A DNA stretch of 64,000 nucleotides. Source: Siphonodentalium dalli. Its lineage: Eukaryota; Mollusca; Scaphopoda; Gadilida; Siphonodentaliidae. A program made the position numbers and the translations under genes. The stretch is from assembly GCA_032622095.1 (NCBI GenBank), contig CP136069.1, forward strand, positions 158,587,043 through 158,651,042, read 5' to 3'. The notes under the pieces are model-generated. The model searched no databases and was not told where the DNA came from. It was given only the letters and a program-made list of their open reading frames with translations. Below, piece by piece: positions 43,828 through 54,795 of the stretch; the first letter of the stretch is position 1, and each line of letters opens with the position of its first letter.

Positions 43828-43886
43828 ATTACACGATGCAGCTCGCCTCTTGAGCTTGCTTAATTAAGCAAGCTTAATCGTGTAAT
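43828..43886. repeat. Two-part palindrome upstream of the secreted-peptide gene
   Basis: The outer arms are ATTACACGAT and ATCGTGTAAT. The centre is a perfect 22-base palindrome AGCTTGCTTAATTAAGCAAGCT (43853-43874, written as its two halves AGCTTGCTTAA/TTAAGCAAGCT). Confidence 0.85.
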
Positions 43887-43999
43887 GGCATCTTTAGTCA
43901 TATTTGGACGTCCTACCTCTCGTTTTAATATTGGAGGGACACAAATCTCGTCGGGAGACCTGTCTACTTTATAATACGATGTAATGTTTCTTTCTGCAG

Positions 44000-44203
44000 A
44001 TGAAATTTGCCCTCGTTGTTGCCGTGTTGGTGTTTATAATGGCGGTCTCCATGGTGGACGCAGGTTGTGACGATGTTTGCTTCGACGAACAGATGTTATG
44101 CCGAGACTTATGCTATGGTGACGACGCATCAGCCGACACCATCATGGACTGTTTCAGCATGTGCAAAGACGCTAACGAGAAATGCGACGAATCTTGCCAG
44201 TGA
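44000..44203 (+). CDS. Small secreted eight-cysteine peptide
   Basis: 67 residues. Residues 1-21 are a signal peptide (MKF, then ALVVAVLVFIMAVSMV, cleavage expected after DA), leaving a 46-residue acidic mature peptide. Its eight cysteines are spaced C-x3-C-x6-C-x3-C twice, separated by 12 residues, which is an exact internal duplication of the spacing. CX3C pairs facing each other suggest disulfide-linked helical hairpins. The ATG follows TTTCTTTCTGCAG directly, a strong splice acceptor, so an upstream untranslated exon is likely. AATAAA signals lie at 44277 and 44312. Function is not recognised: a host-defence, venom-like or structural secreted peptide are all possible. The gene itself is well supported by signal peptide, cysteine order, acceptor and polyadenylation signals. 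Confidence 0.82.
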   Translation: MKFALVVAVLVFIMAVSMVDAGCDDVCFDEQMLCRDLCYGDDASADTIMDCFSMCKDANEKCDESCQ

Positions 44204-44276
44204 TCAATTAGACCGACGAGGGTGCACATTTTATGTTACAACGTGGCTTCTCTACGGCGCCAAAGGGTTCAACTTG

Positions 44277-44317
44277 AATAAACATCAACTGATAACATGT
44301 TATCATCTCTAAATAAA
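44277..44317 (+). promoter_or_regulatory. Polyadenylation signals of the secreted-peptide gene
   Basis: AATAAA at 44277-44282 and again at 44312-44317, 74 and 109 bases past the stop. Confidence 0.65.
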
Positions 44318-45600
44318 GAGAAGACTTCGAGATAACCCCTTGTTGTTTGTCCACTATTTCAATATACTACTGTAAAATCCTACCATGAGTAAACATGCGA
44401 ATTCATTATGGATTATATGCATGTAGATTTATCTATAAGTTTCTATCATATTTGTATTCCCTTACAATTTCCTGTTGGCAAGTTTTGGGATATTCTAATT
44501 TTTACTCTTACTCAGATCTGCCATGTCTCATGTCAGATAATTATTCTCAACATCTGCGTGCTGAGCGTGGTCATTCCTTTATTCCGTTCCGATTGGTCCT
44601 TATTCCGAATATCATTTATTCCGACGGTTCATTTTTCCGAAGGCTGTTTATTACTGAGGTTCTTTTTCAGAAAATATCAACAAGTTCTTTATTTCGCCGG
44701 TCTTATATGTATATGTATCCATAAACATATATGCGTATATGGTAAACTTACTTATAGTTACATTATTGTAACTATTAGTGAGTAAAACACGATAATATAA
44801 CGTAATATTATGGTACTGCATTGTGCTCGGCCATTCGAAATGACACTAAATTTGTTAGTCAAAATTTTAAAGCAATTTAAGCCGGAATCTCAAAGTCACA
44901 TAAACGGGTCCAAAATAATGCGAACCAACTAAGCACTACATGACTGCATGTGTATGGGAACTGTTCTATCGAAAGTCTTTATATTGTCGGCTTTGTGGTG
45001 GTTCGAGAATGATTTTTTATGGTTCCTTGAGATTAAAAATAAAACAATTCGTGACAAAATCACGCAGATTTATATATATCTTGAATGCATTAAACTTTCC
45101 TGAAATAACATAGGCCGCAGAAGTGCAGATTTATCGAAAGCTTAACTTTAGATCACAAATAACTCCGAAATGGATAGTTATGACGTAATTATCAAAATAT
45201 GATCACTGAAATTCAAGCCATGTAAACATAATTCCTTTATTTTTTGAGGCACGTATAGAAACGCCTTATGAAGACGAATCACTGAGTTTAAAATATACCT
45301 GTGCTATTCTTCTGTAAAATATCAGAGAAAATACCCCGACTGGGTTGATAATTTGGAGCATTAGCCTCATAATCAAAACGTGTGTGCGTGTGTTACGGTT
45401 CTATTTCAGGCCATCTGCGACTGTTATGGTTCTATACAGTCAATTTATTGGAACGATTTGTGTATCAAACGTTTTAAACTCGATAAAGACTGTAGCATAT
45501 GTCATTTACATAATCCAACAGGTATATTAAGAAATAATAGTATATATATTTATTAACAGGAGATTAAGTGACATAGGATACTTGGTGAGTCTGACCACGA
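44318..45600. other. Intergenic stretch, no gene recognised
   Basis: Two overlapping open frames at 44395-44785 are low-complexity and Tyr/Phe/Ile-rich, without domains. About 44530-44700 shows a loose iteration of TTTATTCCG/TTATTCCGA/TTTTTCCGA. Confidence 0.4.
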
Positions 45601-46150
45601 TTATACCACAAAGGGTGTTGTAGGGTGACCCCCATTACGCACTAAACATGCATCCACACATCCCGCCCCGATCCAAATTGGCGGCCGTCCAGAGAAGTCC
45701 AAATCAGTCAAGAGCCGAGAAATGGCATGGGTCCCTATTTGAACCGTTCTGAGGGTTGACCATTTTGGATCGGGGTGGATGTGCGTGGAGTGTATGCTTA
45801 TGGTGTATTGTGGGTCACCATACCACAACCTTTGTTTTACTTAAATCGGTCAAGGTCAATCGGGTGTGTGGGTGTATGTTTAGGGTGTTTTGGGGCACCA
45901 CCCTACAACACCCTCTGTGTGACCTAGATATGTCAAGGGGTCGAGAAATGGTATGAATCCACTGGTTGAACCCCTCTGGACGGCGACCATTGGTATCGGG
46001 TGGGCTTTTTGTGGTGAATATTTAGGGCGTCTTTTGTTTGACATAAATCGGTAAAGGAGCCGAGATATGGCATGGGTCCCCAATTTGAATCACTCTGGAA
46101 GGCGGCCATTTTGAATCGGAGTGGGTGTGTGGAAAGATTGTATTGGGGCC
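45601..46150. repeat. Degenerate tandem repeat, related to 38870-39060
   Basis: Units carry GAAATGGCATGGGTCCC-ATTTGAAC-CTCTG, GGCGACCATTTTGGATCGGG and GGTGTATTGTGGGTCACCA. One inverted unit lies at 45640-45690 (CCCCGATCCAAATTGGCGG). Four or more units. Confidence 0.65.
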
Positions 46151-46373
46151 ACTATACAACAGCCTTTATTTGAGCGAAATATAACATTTTCGAATAAGGA
46201 ATAATGAATGGAAGTCACTTTCTACGCATACGTTGAGTACAAACTGAAAACGGCGTCATTTTGAATTCTGAACAAATTGCGGCCATTTTAAATCTGTCGC
46301 CCATTATGATTGATCTGTCGGGAAAAAATGTTCAGTCTTTCTATTGACCATTCAATGGTATTCATGAAAAATG

Positions 46374-46620
46374 TCATGCTTGCATCACAAATTGAACGAT
46401 TATGTTATATTTTATACTAAACCACCCGATGTTAACACCCCGTGTACGTGGTATCGCCAAACCAGAGGCTACCACCAAATCTGAGAATTGCGGTTTTGAT
46501 AAATGAACATATCTTCCCTCAGATGAAGCTATATATCCCCCAGTTAAATAATTTCGCAAGCAGAATGTTCCCTCAATGGGATAGCGACCATAGCTTGCTC
46601 TCACCCCGATAAATTTAACA
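46374..46620 (-). repeat. Dispersed repeat, inverted relative to 50215-50450
   Basis: Shares AGCAAGCTATGGTCGCTATC, CATTGAGGGAACATTCTGC, ATATATAGCTTCATCTGAGG and GGCGATACCACGTACACGG with the other copy. Both copies hold overlapping open frames with SEGRYVHLSK and GLAIPRTRG, but each is broken elsewhere, so it could be the remains of a coding element. Confidence 0.6.
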
Positions 46621-46749
46621 GAAATTCCGACTCATTTCCGATTTTATCATAAATAGTAGACACTTTTTGACGTTAGGTAGTTCGTTTGAATCATAATTAT
46701 CAGTCAAAGATGGCGGATAATGCGTGTAGCAATAGAAAAATAAATGTTT

Positions 46750-47215
46750 AACTAGCAGGTGACCCGACTTCGTCCGGGCTTTGACCTTGAATTGACCATT
46801 TTGACGGTCAAGGTCAGGTCGGGGTAACGATTTGACCCGTCCAAAACAATCCCCGGACAAAAGCACCCATATAGGTACACAATTTCGTCGAAATCCGTCC
46901 GTTTGACCCGATTTGACCTTGAATTGATCATTTTGAAGGTCAAGTCGGGGTCACGATTTGACCCGTCGAAAACACTCCCCCGACAAAAGTATCCCTAGGT
47001 ATAAAATTTCGTCGAAATCCGTTAATTTGAGTTAATTCTGCCTTTTTAATCAAGAGAAATGATGGTACCCGTCCCGTGATGGTACCCGTCCCTAAAAGAG
47101 GTACGTTTGTGGGTACTCGTTTCAAGGTGAAGATCACCTCGGGCGGAAAAACTTACCCGATGAAAATCTCCCCGTTCCTTGGAACCCCTAAGTACGAAGA
47201 CAGACATAAGAACAG
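46750..47215 (+). repeat. Tailed dispersed repeats, copies of the 37741/38166 families
   Basis: Begins CTAGCAGGTGACCCGACTTC. TTTGACCTTGAATTGACCA and CCCCGGACAAAAG repeat twice, followed by the CAAGGTGAAGATCACCTCGG block. Confidence 0.65.
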
Positions 47216-47239
47216 AAAACGTGGTTAAATTCATCAAAT

Positions 47240-47745
47240 GAGACCTGCAACGTGTGTGAAATCAGACTGCGGAGAACGCCAGAACCAGAGCGAGTGGACA
47301 TAACTCTGCTGCGACGTGTGTTAAATCAGACTGCGGAGACATGGCAATATGAAAGGCAAGAGTATATGTAGAATTGTCAAAAGTTAATTGTGAGAGAAGT
47401 TCAACAGCGACAACAAAATTATGTAGAGAGCAGCAGAAATTGGTGGCAAATGTTATCAAGAAAAATTCATCAAATGAGACCTGCAACGTGTGTGAAATCA
47501 GACTGCAACGTGTGTGAAATCAGCGACAACAGAACTCTGCTGCAACGTCTGTGAAATCAGACTGCGGAGAACGCCAGAACCAGAGCGAGTGGACAGAATA
47601 AACAAAACTAAATATGGACAGAATAAAGAGCGTTATTCGGTGAACAAAACCAAATACGGAAAATAGCTGGCAAACAGCCGTATGCGCAAATATGGACAGA
47701 ATAAAGAGCATTATTTTGTTAACAATACCAAATATGGATTGTGTT
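47240..47745 (+). repeat. Iterated GTGTGAAATCAGACTGCGGA repeat
   Basis: CCTGCAACGTGTGTGAAATC and AGAACGCCAGAACCAGAGCG recur four and two times. AATAAAGAGCGTTAT-type units follow (47625-47735). Confidence 0.75.
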
Positions 47746-47874
47746 AACCACTCTCTGCCAGGGACGGTGACAGGGGGCATGGAGAAGGAGTGCTCGGAAG
47801 TTCTCAAAAGCGGTCCGATGACCATTCCCGTGTGTTTTTACCCTTATATAGCAAGTTTGGGCTAAATCCGTCCG

Positions 47875-48900
47875 GCAGTTTTCCCGGCCATAGCTAACAG
47901 ACAGACAGACAAACAGAAGTCCCAAAATATATATTAGACTAGCCGATGAGCCCGACGTTGTCCGGGCTATTCAAAAACCAAATTTCAAGTCGATAGCTCT
48001 ACCCAGCCGGACGTTGTCCGGGCTATTCAAAAACCAAATTTCAAATCGATAGCTCCACCCGTTTCCGATATCTCGTCTGCGCATGCGCGAAGCTGGCGTC
48101 GCACGGGCTCGGCGACCCGATAAAATTCGTATCCGGGGCAAGATACATTCACATACCAAATTCAAGTCGATAGCTCCACCCGTTTCCGAGATCTGGTCTG
48201 CGCATGCGCGAAGTTGCCGTCGCACGGGCTCGGCGACCCGATACAATTCGTATCCGGGGCAAGATACATTCACATAGCAAATTTCAAGTCGATAGCTCCA
48301 CCCGTTTCCGAGATCTCGTCTGCGCATGCGCGAATTGGGCGCCGCACGAGCTCGCCAATACGACAATGTCGACCCCTGGTCAAACTACACACACGTACCA
48401 AGTTTCGTCCCGATCGGTCGAGAATCGTAGATTTGTATAAATGACATACAGACAGACATACAGACGGACAGACAGACAGACAAACAGAGGTCTTCAAAAT
48501 ATATATGAGACTAGCCGATGAGCCCGACGTTGTCCGGGCTATTCAAAAACCAAATTCCAAGTCGATATCTCTACCCGTTTCCGAGATCTGGTCTGCGCAT
48601 GCGCGAAGCTGGCGACGCACGGGCTCGGCGACCCGATAAAATTCGTATCCGGGGCAAGATACATTCACATACCAAATTTCAAGTCGATAGCGCCACCCGT
48701 TTCCGACATCTCGTCTGCGCATGCGCGAAGCGGGCGCCACACGGGCTCGCCAATACGACAACGACGACCGCCTGGTCAAACTACACACACGTACCAAGTT
48801 TCATCCCGATCGGTCGAGAATCGTAGATTTGTATTAATGACATACATACAGACAGACAGACAGACAAACAGAGGTCTTCAAAATATACATGAGATCAACC
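47875..48900 (+). repeat. Array of tailed repeats starting GACTAGCCGATGAGCCCG
   Basis: Two longer elements (from about 47938 and 48510) start ACTAGCCGATGAGCCCGACG. Inside, a unit of about 120 bp iterates: AAATTTCAAGTCGATAGCTC, CACCCGTTTCCGAGATCT, TGCGCATGCGCGAAG and GGGCTCGGCGACCCGATA. It ends in a GACAGACAGACAAACAGAGG-TCTTCAAAATATA tail. Arg/Ala-rich frames on both strands follow the repeat and are not genes. Confidence 0.8.
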
Positions 48901-49425
48901 ATAAAATTGTCTAGCCTGCAGAGCGGTTCGCAAAAATTATATATGCGTCCAAGTGTGGGTACCCACCATAATTTCGGGTATAAACGACGCAGATCGAGAT
49001 ATCGCCAAACGCAGACCTGGGATGTCAAAGATGCGAATGATATACTTCACATTTTGACCGTTTCTGCTTGAAAATATCCCAATTATAATTCGGACAGGCC
49101 GGCACATGGATCATCTTTAGGGTGGGGTGCATGTGCAAGGGTGAAAACGTGTATGTTTGTTTGTGTTTTATGTTCTAATGTCATATTATTAATAGTATAA
49201 GGCTATTCTGTGTTATTAGACATTATAGGCCCGGAACTGTACAACGAATGGAAACACTAAATCAATGTAAATCATAAGTTAGCAGGGACGTGGCTATAAG
49301 GTCCCTGTTGGGGGTGTTCACCTATAGTTTCTTAGTGCACCCCCTTCCAGTAACTTCTGTTTGCACCCCCATGTTAGGTTCGAGTTTTCATCGAGTTTAC
49401 AACGGGTTCTTTAGACTTTTTCATC
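48901..49425. other. Intergenic stretch, no gene recognised
   Basis: No conserved frame or repeat identified. Confidence 0.35.
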
Positions 49426-50176
49426 TGGTGACCATTTCAGTTCACAAATATGGCCGAAATTATTTAAATTATCTAAATATGCGGGTTTTTGTCTGAAAAC
49501 AATTTACACACTAAATACTTTAAAAATGTGAACCAAGTTTTGGAATGAAATTTCCAACTGAGGTTATGTCGGGCAAGACTTTTCCAAATGTTGAAAGAGT
49601 TGACCGACGTGCCGACACTGCCACATCCCTATAAGCGAATGAGTGGATGAATTACCTGACTGAGAGAACAGGACATGTGTACTTCGGATGTAGACATGTA
49701 TGTTCGTGGATATAGAGCGCACATAACTATTTATCTTTTCTTGCGATGTTTTATATCAGAATAATCATTGCAAATTGCTCGCTTGATTTGCACCACGTGC
49801 TATTGTATACATTTTTCTCTGTTGAATGTTTTGACCGAGGTTGAGAGATACCCCCAACAAAACTAATCCTGTCCATGAAGACAAATGCATTTACGATGAA
49901 TGACAAGTTATACTCATCTTCATGCAGATCTCGTGTTCGTTTTGCACGACTGGAGCGAAAATCAAAATTATCTCTGTGAACAAAGCACTCCGCATGAAAT
50001 CACCGGGCGCGGAAGGCTTAATTATATTATAATTAATCCCTTAATCAGTCCCTTCAACCGGTCCCTAACCTTTTAGTAGTTAGTGTGTAAATTGTTTTCA
50101 GAAAAAAACCCGCATATCTAGATGATATAAATAATTACGGCCAAATTTGTGAACTGAAGTGGTCACAGATGAAAAC
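49426..50176. mobile_element. Inverted-repeat element, about 750 bp
   Basis: Arms of about 88 bp (49426-49513 and 50087-50176) are complementary with few changes. Anchors are GTGACCATTTCAGTTCACAA, CTAAATATGCGGGTTTTTGT and GAAAACAATTTACACACTAA. The interior is non-coding. End points and target duplication are not clear. Confidence 0.65.
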
Positions 50177-50214
50177 AAATATAAACTTAGGGGTTGTCAT
50201 AGCCAACTATTTAT

Positions 50215-50450
50215 ATTAAATGTATCGGGATGAGAGCAAGCTATGGTCGCTATCCCATTGAGGGAACATTCTGCTTTGCGAAATTATGTTTTGAATAGTG
50301 GATATCACCATTTAACTGCGAGATATATAGCTTCATCTGAGGGAAGATATGTTCATTTATCAAAAACGCAATTCTCGGGTTTGGTGATACCCTCGGGTTT
50401 GGCGATACCACGTACACGGGGGTGGTTAAGGTATATATACTAGTATAAAT
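50215..50450 (+). repeat. Dispersed repeat, partner of 46374-46620
   Basis: Opposite orientation to the first copy, and diverged by indels. It contains a short local duplication TCGGGTTTGG-GATACC (50375-50410). Confidence 0.6.
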
Positions 50451-50502
50451 GAAGGAAGTGTATCTTCCGAAATTGATTATAATCACTTATAAAACGCTTT
50501 AA

Positions 50503-50728
50503 ACCTTTCATGACGGGAGCAGCGCTTGTGCAGTATTAAATAGCATGCGCCAGTGCGTTCTCTTATATATGCGAATCTCTCATATACGGAGCCTCTTATA
50601 TATGAGAATGCACTGGCTTACATTGCCAAAGTAAATATTGTTAGGCCATTTGGGAGACTCGCATATATAAGAGAATACATTGGCACAGGCTTTTCGCAAA
50701 ATTTCAGGAAGCTCCAGTCATGGAAGGG
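50503..50728. mobile_element. TTAA-type MITE with TATATGCGAG palindromes
   Basis: Left end after TTTAAA: CCTTTCATGACGGGAGC. Right end: GCTCCAGTCATGGAAGGG. The interior has palindromes around CTCTTATATATGCGA and TCGCATATATAAGAGAA. The terminus type (CCTTCCATGACTGGAGC) is shared with 57166, 60335, 61541 and 62950. Confidence 0.7.
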
Positions 50729-51089
50729 TTCCATATCTCCCCGAAAACTCTTATAACAACAACAACAAACTATATGTGGAAATCGCTGTAAGTGCACGTT
50801 TCAACAATTATGACAAAAACACAAGAGAAATATATGGTGTTGCACATACATGTATATCAGTTGAGCGTGTTTTAAAGGCATATTATGAACTTATTTCAAT
50901 TAATAAAACTGACAAGTTAGTATCCAAACACTATTTAATTTCCACGAGAAGAAAGTATAGCAATACACTGAGATTGTCCTCCCGCGAGACCTGGTGAGTT
51001 ATTGTGATCTGGCGGAGAAATCCATGAAAGGATCGATAGCGACGCTGGTAGAGCTTGGCATACTCGTTGGACATGCTTGTTAACTGCGA

Positions 51090-51185
51090 GATGCATTCCA
51101 TGGATTATGGATGGCAGTTGGTATGATGTTTTGTGTAGATCGTCAGATCATCTTGCATCCATGTACTTCACGAAACGCGTCCAAC
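51090..51185 (+). repeat. Direct repeat, first copy
   Basis: About 90 bp from ATTCCATGGATTATGG to CACGAAACGCGTCCAA, nearly identical to 51634-51724. Confidence 0.85.
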
Positions 51186-51380
51186 ATAGCATGCATGTAA
51201 TGAGCATGCTGTGTAAGCTTGTGTGGAAGTTATTGAGTAAAAAAACGTGCATCTATACGCAATATATCACACTCGACTGGCAAAATAATATTTAAGCTCG
51301 ATTACATGGCAAATTCAAAAAGGTATTTGGTGCCAAATATTAACGGTTATTCTGGTAGTTCCATTTCTATGAAGGAATTT

Positions 51381-51400
51381 GTCCCCCCCCCCCCCCCCCC
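51381..51400. repeat. Poly(C) tract
   Basis: An uninterrupted C run of about 20 bases. Confidence 0.9.
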
Positions 51401-51633
51401 ATGGATTGAAGCATTTCTGTATCTGCGAATGGCGTTATGTGGCGGTATTTCAACCAACCAATGGCGTTCAAATGGGGTGATCACAAATTTATTTAGATTT
51501 AATGTTTAAAACATAACCTTGAACCAAGAAAATCAGTTGAAAACCTTATTTATATAATTTATATAAGAAACTGATTCTAATATATGCTTGAGTTCCATAT
51601 CATTTATATAAGAAATGGATGCTAATATGCTTG

Positions 51634-51724
51634 CATTCCATGGATTATGGGTGGAAGTTGGTATGATGTTTTGTGTCGATCGTCAGATCATCTTGCATCC
51701 ATGTACTTCACGAAACGCGTCCAA
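51634..51724 (+). repeat. Direct repeat, second copy
   Basis: Second copy of 51090-51185, 544 bp away. A 36-bp tandem duplication (TGGTAGCGGGTTTCGACATG, CTTCCATA) follows at 51803-51871. Confidence 0.85.
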
Positions 51725-52215
51725 ATCGACATAAATTCCTTATTATATCTACATTCAACTTGCAGATTAAATGGGCATTTAGCGTCTATTTTCAATGATG
51801 TTCTGGTAGCGGGTTTCGACATGCTTCCATAAAATGGTGTTTTGGTAGCGGGTTTCGACATGCTTCCATACGATTTGGAAAACATGCAGGTTGGGCCTGA
51901 GCGCGACGTCGCATGACGCGAATATCAATCATCCAACAGGTCCTGCATAATTCAAACCAAACAGCGGAAATACTTAAAGGCACGGATGGCCTACTCTCTG
52001 TGTATGCTGTTAAAATAGTCACATCCGTTAAAACCGCAGAAGGAAAACAGAAGGAATATTAAAATATAGACAGACTTTATTCTTATATACCAATCATAAA
52101 TATCGCGTAATTAGCATGGTATTGTCAAGTTAGTACGCTTTGTAAGCCAAAAACCTCAAAGAACTTGGCTTTTGTTTACATGATGAAGCATATGAACTTG
52201 ATAATAACCTACTAT

Positions 52216-52577
52216 TTAAAGGGGGCCTAACCTAAATCCGGCCATTTTTGGGACCATCTCCTTTCATACTCAACAGAATATATACAACAATTGAATGAAT
52301 TTGAGCCATGGATTAGTGCAATTACACTCAAGCGCGCTATGAACGATGCAAGCAACAATTACAACATGGTAATTATAATGAATTTGAATTTATGACTCTA
52401 GTGATAAATTCATTTACATTATCATTACCATGTTGTTTGTATTGTTCGTACGGTAAATGAGTGTATATGCAGTAATCTATGGCTCAAATTCATTCATTTG
52501 CTGCATATATTCTGTTGAGTATATCAAAGGAGATGGTCCCAAAAATGGCCGGATTTAGTGTACAGTGCCCCTTTAAG
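52216..52577. mobile_element. MITE with long TIRs (AAATCCGGCCATTTTTGGGA)
   Basis: Arms of about 95 bp. The ends TTAAAGGGGGC and GCCCCTTTAA are followed inward by AAATCCGGCCATTTTTGGGA, then CCATCTCCTT, and by matching ATTGAATGAATTTGAGCCAT. The central foldback around ACAACATGGTAAT lets the whole unit fold on itself. Ends resemble widely found TTAAAGGGGCA-type MITEs. Confidence 0.8.
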
Positions 52578-52671
52578 CGATATATACTGGTATGATTTGA
52601 ATAAGAACAAAATATGTCCATATTTTAATATTGTTTCTGTTTATGGCAGTTTTAATGGGTGTGACTATTTT

Positions 52672-53366
52672 AATGGCTGTGGACACACGTACCACAGTAG
52701 CGATGGCACAGTAGGTGTGGCAATTTATTATGGTGAAATTTGGTGACAATTGGCCGTCATATTTAATATGCCATAGCTAGCCATGTTACCCCCCAAGTTT
52801 CCGCACAATGAGTTGATTGGACCAAGTAACCCATTGTGTTTCACAAAGGTTGATCTCTACTCATTACGTTTTGCTACATTGAATGCTCTACTATATATAT
52901 AATTGCACGATCGATCGTCCAGAATTGTGTTTGACCGTGGCAATCCATCATTTACTCACATATCATGCACGTTTTATTGATATGATCTCAATGAATGTTT
53001 ATCTACTTATATTAATTTCATGCGTATTAAGACAGTTCCCCATTTGAGTTTTTCATTGTGCGACGTTTGGTTCTACGCATATATAATTCTGCTAACATTA
53101 TCATGTGCATGGGCCAATGAAGCTGTGTCGGAACTGTTGGTTGAACTGCAGCTGAGAGAAAGTATCTGGAATAAACAAAGCGAACTCTATATGCAACTTT
53201 GGAAGACTCATTGTGCGAACATGCAGCGGGCGACATGGATACCTATATATATATATATATGGCATATTAACTTGAGTATGACCGTCAATTGTCACCAAAC
53301 TTCGCCATAATAAATTGTCACACCTACTATGCCATCGCTACTGTTATTCGTGTGTCCGCAGCCAAT
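52672..53366. mobile_element. TIR element, about 695 bp, copy 1
   Basis: The TIRs of about 110 bp begin AATGGCTGTGGACACACGTA and end with GTGTCCGCAGCCAAT. The internal TAGCGATGG and AATTTATTATGGTG segments are complemented near 53305-53345. Collinear with 62171-62853 through CAATGAGT-GA-TGGACCAA and GATCGTCCAGAATTGTGTTT. Small frames are not shared between copies. No transposase. Confidence 0.8.
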
Positions 53367-54329
53367 AGCATGCCCACTGCGAAAGTCATCCGTGCTTTTA
53401 AAATGTTTTGACTGTAAATATAGTTGATTGCCTAAACCAGGGTCATGCAATATAGTTTTCATGGGGTTCTTTAGTCGACAGCGATGTCGTATCTGAAGCC
53501 TGACTATATCAAACTTTTGGACAGGGATCATGCACTTGTGCAACTATTGTACCGTGAAGAAAATTGCCTTTCTCAAAAACATATAGATAAAAAATAGTCT
53601 GACAATATTCCAGCCAAATTGTCCAGTATGAAAACGCACATCAGACGAAATAGTATAGGCACTCAACCATGAACGCGATCAACCGTATATTAAAAGTAAC
53701 CAACTTAGGCGTTTTTATTCTTCCAATATTAAATGTACCCCGAACTTACGATAAAGAACATATTGTCCACCATCACGCACACGTATTGTTTAATTGACAA
53801 GTTTGTTCCTAACAGGGGGCATATGGGTGTCATTCTAAAGTAAGCTGTCAGATAACCGAATATTTTATGTAAATCACAGAAGAAGTTAACTGCCCGGCAT
53901 AGGAATTACTCCGTGGCAAAAGATAACGCTATCTCCGTGCTACGTGGTTTCGCATGTTCATGTCAGTGATAGACGTTTGTTGGCGTTTCACGTGTTTGTT
54001 GAGAACCGAACGCCAATGAAGTTATGTTTTATGTGTAAGCCATCCAATCACGGGGTTCAAATAACCTAACGGTTTGTAAATAACACGGATCAATCGTGGT
54101 GGAATATCGAGAATTGAACAAGAATTGTGTCGCTCAACACGAGAACCTACCTAATTTCCAGGTGTCATTATGGTTCGAATATATCCAAGAAATCTGGCAG
54201 CTCGATTGTTATAAATATTTTTTCTAGTGAACCCAATGATCCACCAATTATGACCTGACCTTACACTCAATACACTCAGAAATGTGAGTCACTACAAATA
54301 ATTTTACAAATAATTTTATTGTATACATG
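53367..54329. other. Intergenic stretch, no gene recognised
   Basis: No conserved frames or repeats recognised. Confidence 0.35.
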
Positions 54330-54795
54330 TATGCTCTTTGTTATCTACCGCTTTATAAACGCTCTTTATTATATCCCGCTTTGTGAGCGCTCTTTATTAT
54401 ATCCCGCTTTGTGAACGCTCATTATTATCTACCGATTTGTGAGCGCTCTTTATTATACACCGATTTATGAGCGCTCTTTATTATATTCTTCTTTATGAAC
54501 GATCTTTATTATCTACCGATTTGTGAGCGCTCTTTATTATACACAGATTTATGGTCGCTCTTTATTATCTACTTCTTTAGGAACGCTCTTTATTATCTAC
54601 CGATTTATGTACGCTCTTTGTTATCTACTTCTTTATGGACGCTCTATAATTATCTACTTCTTTATTAAAGCTCTTTATTATCTACTTTTGTATTAACGCT
54701 CTTTATTATATCCCGCTTTGTGGACGCTCTTTATTATCTACCGCTTTGTGAACGCTCTTTATTATCTATCAATATGTGAACGCTCTTTATTTTCA
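54330..54795 (+). repeat. Minisatellite, 28-29 bp unit, about 16-17 copies
   Basis: Unit GCTCTTTATTATCTACCGAT followed by TTGTGAAC or TATGAAC, with CCCGCTTT and CTTCTTTA variants. The unit matches a dispersed core (AACGCTCTTTATT) found singly throughout the window. Confidence 0.92.

Noticed and set aside
54330-54795. CRISPR-like array
   Set aside because: Units are contiguous 28-29 bp tandem repeats with no unique spacers, in a eukaryotic context.
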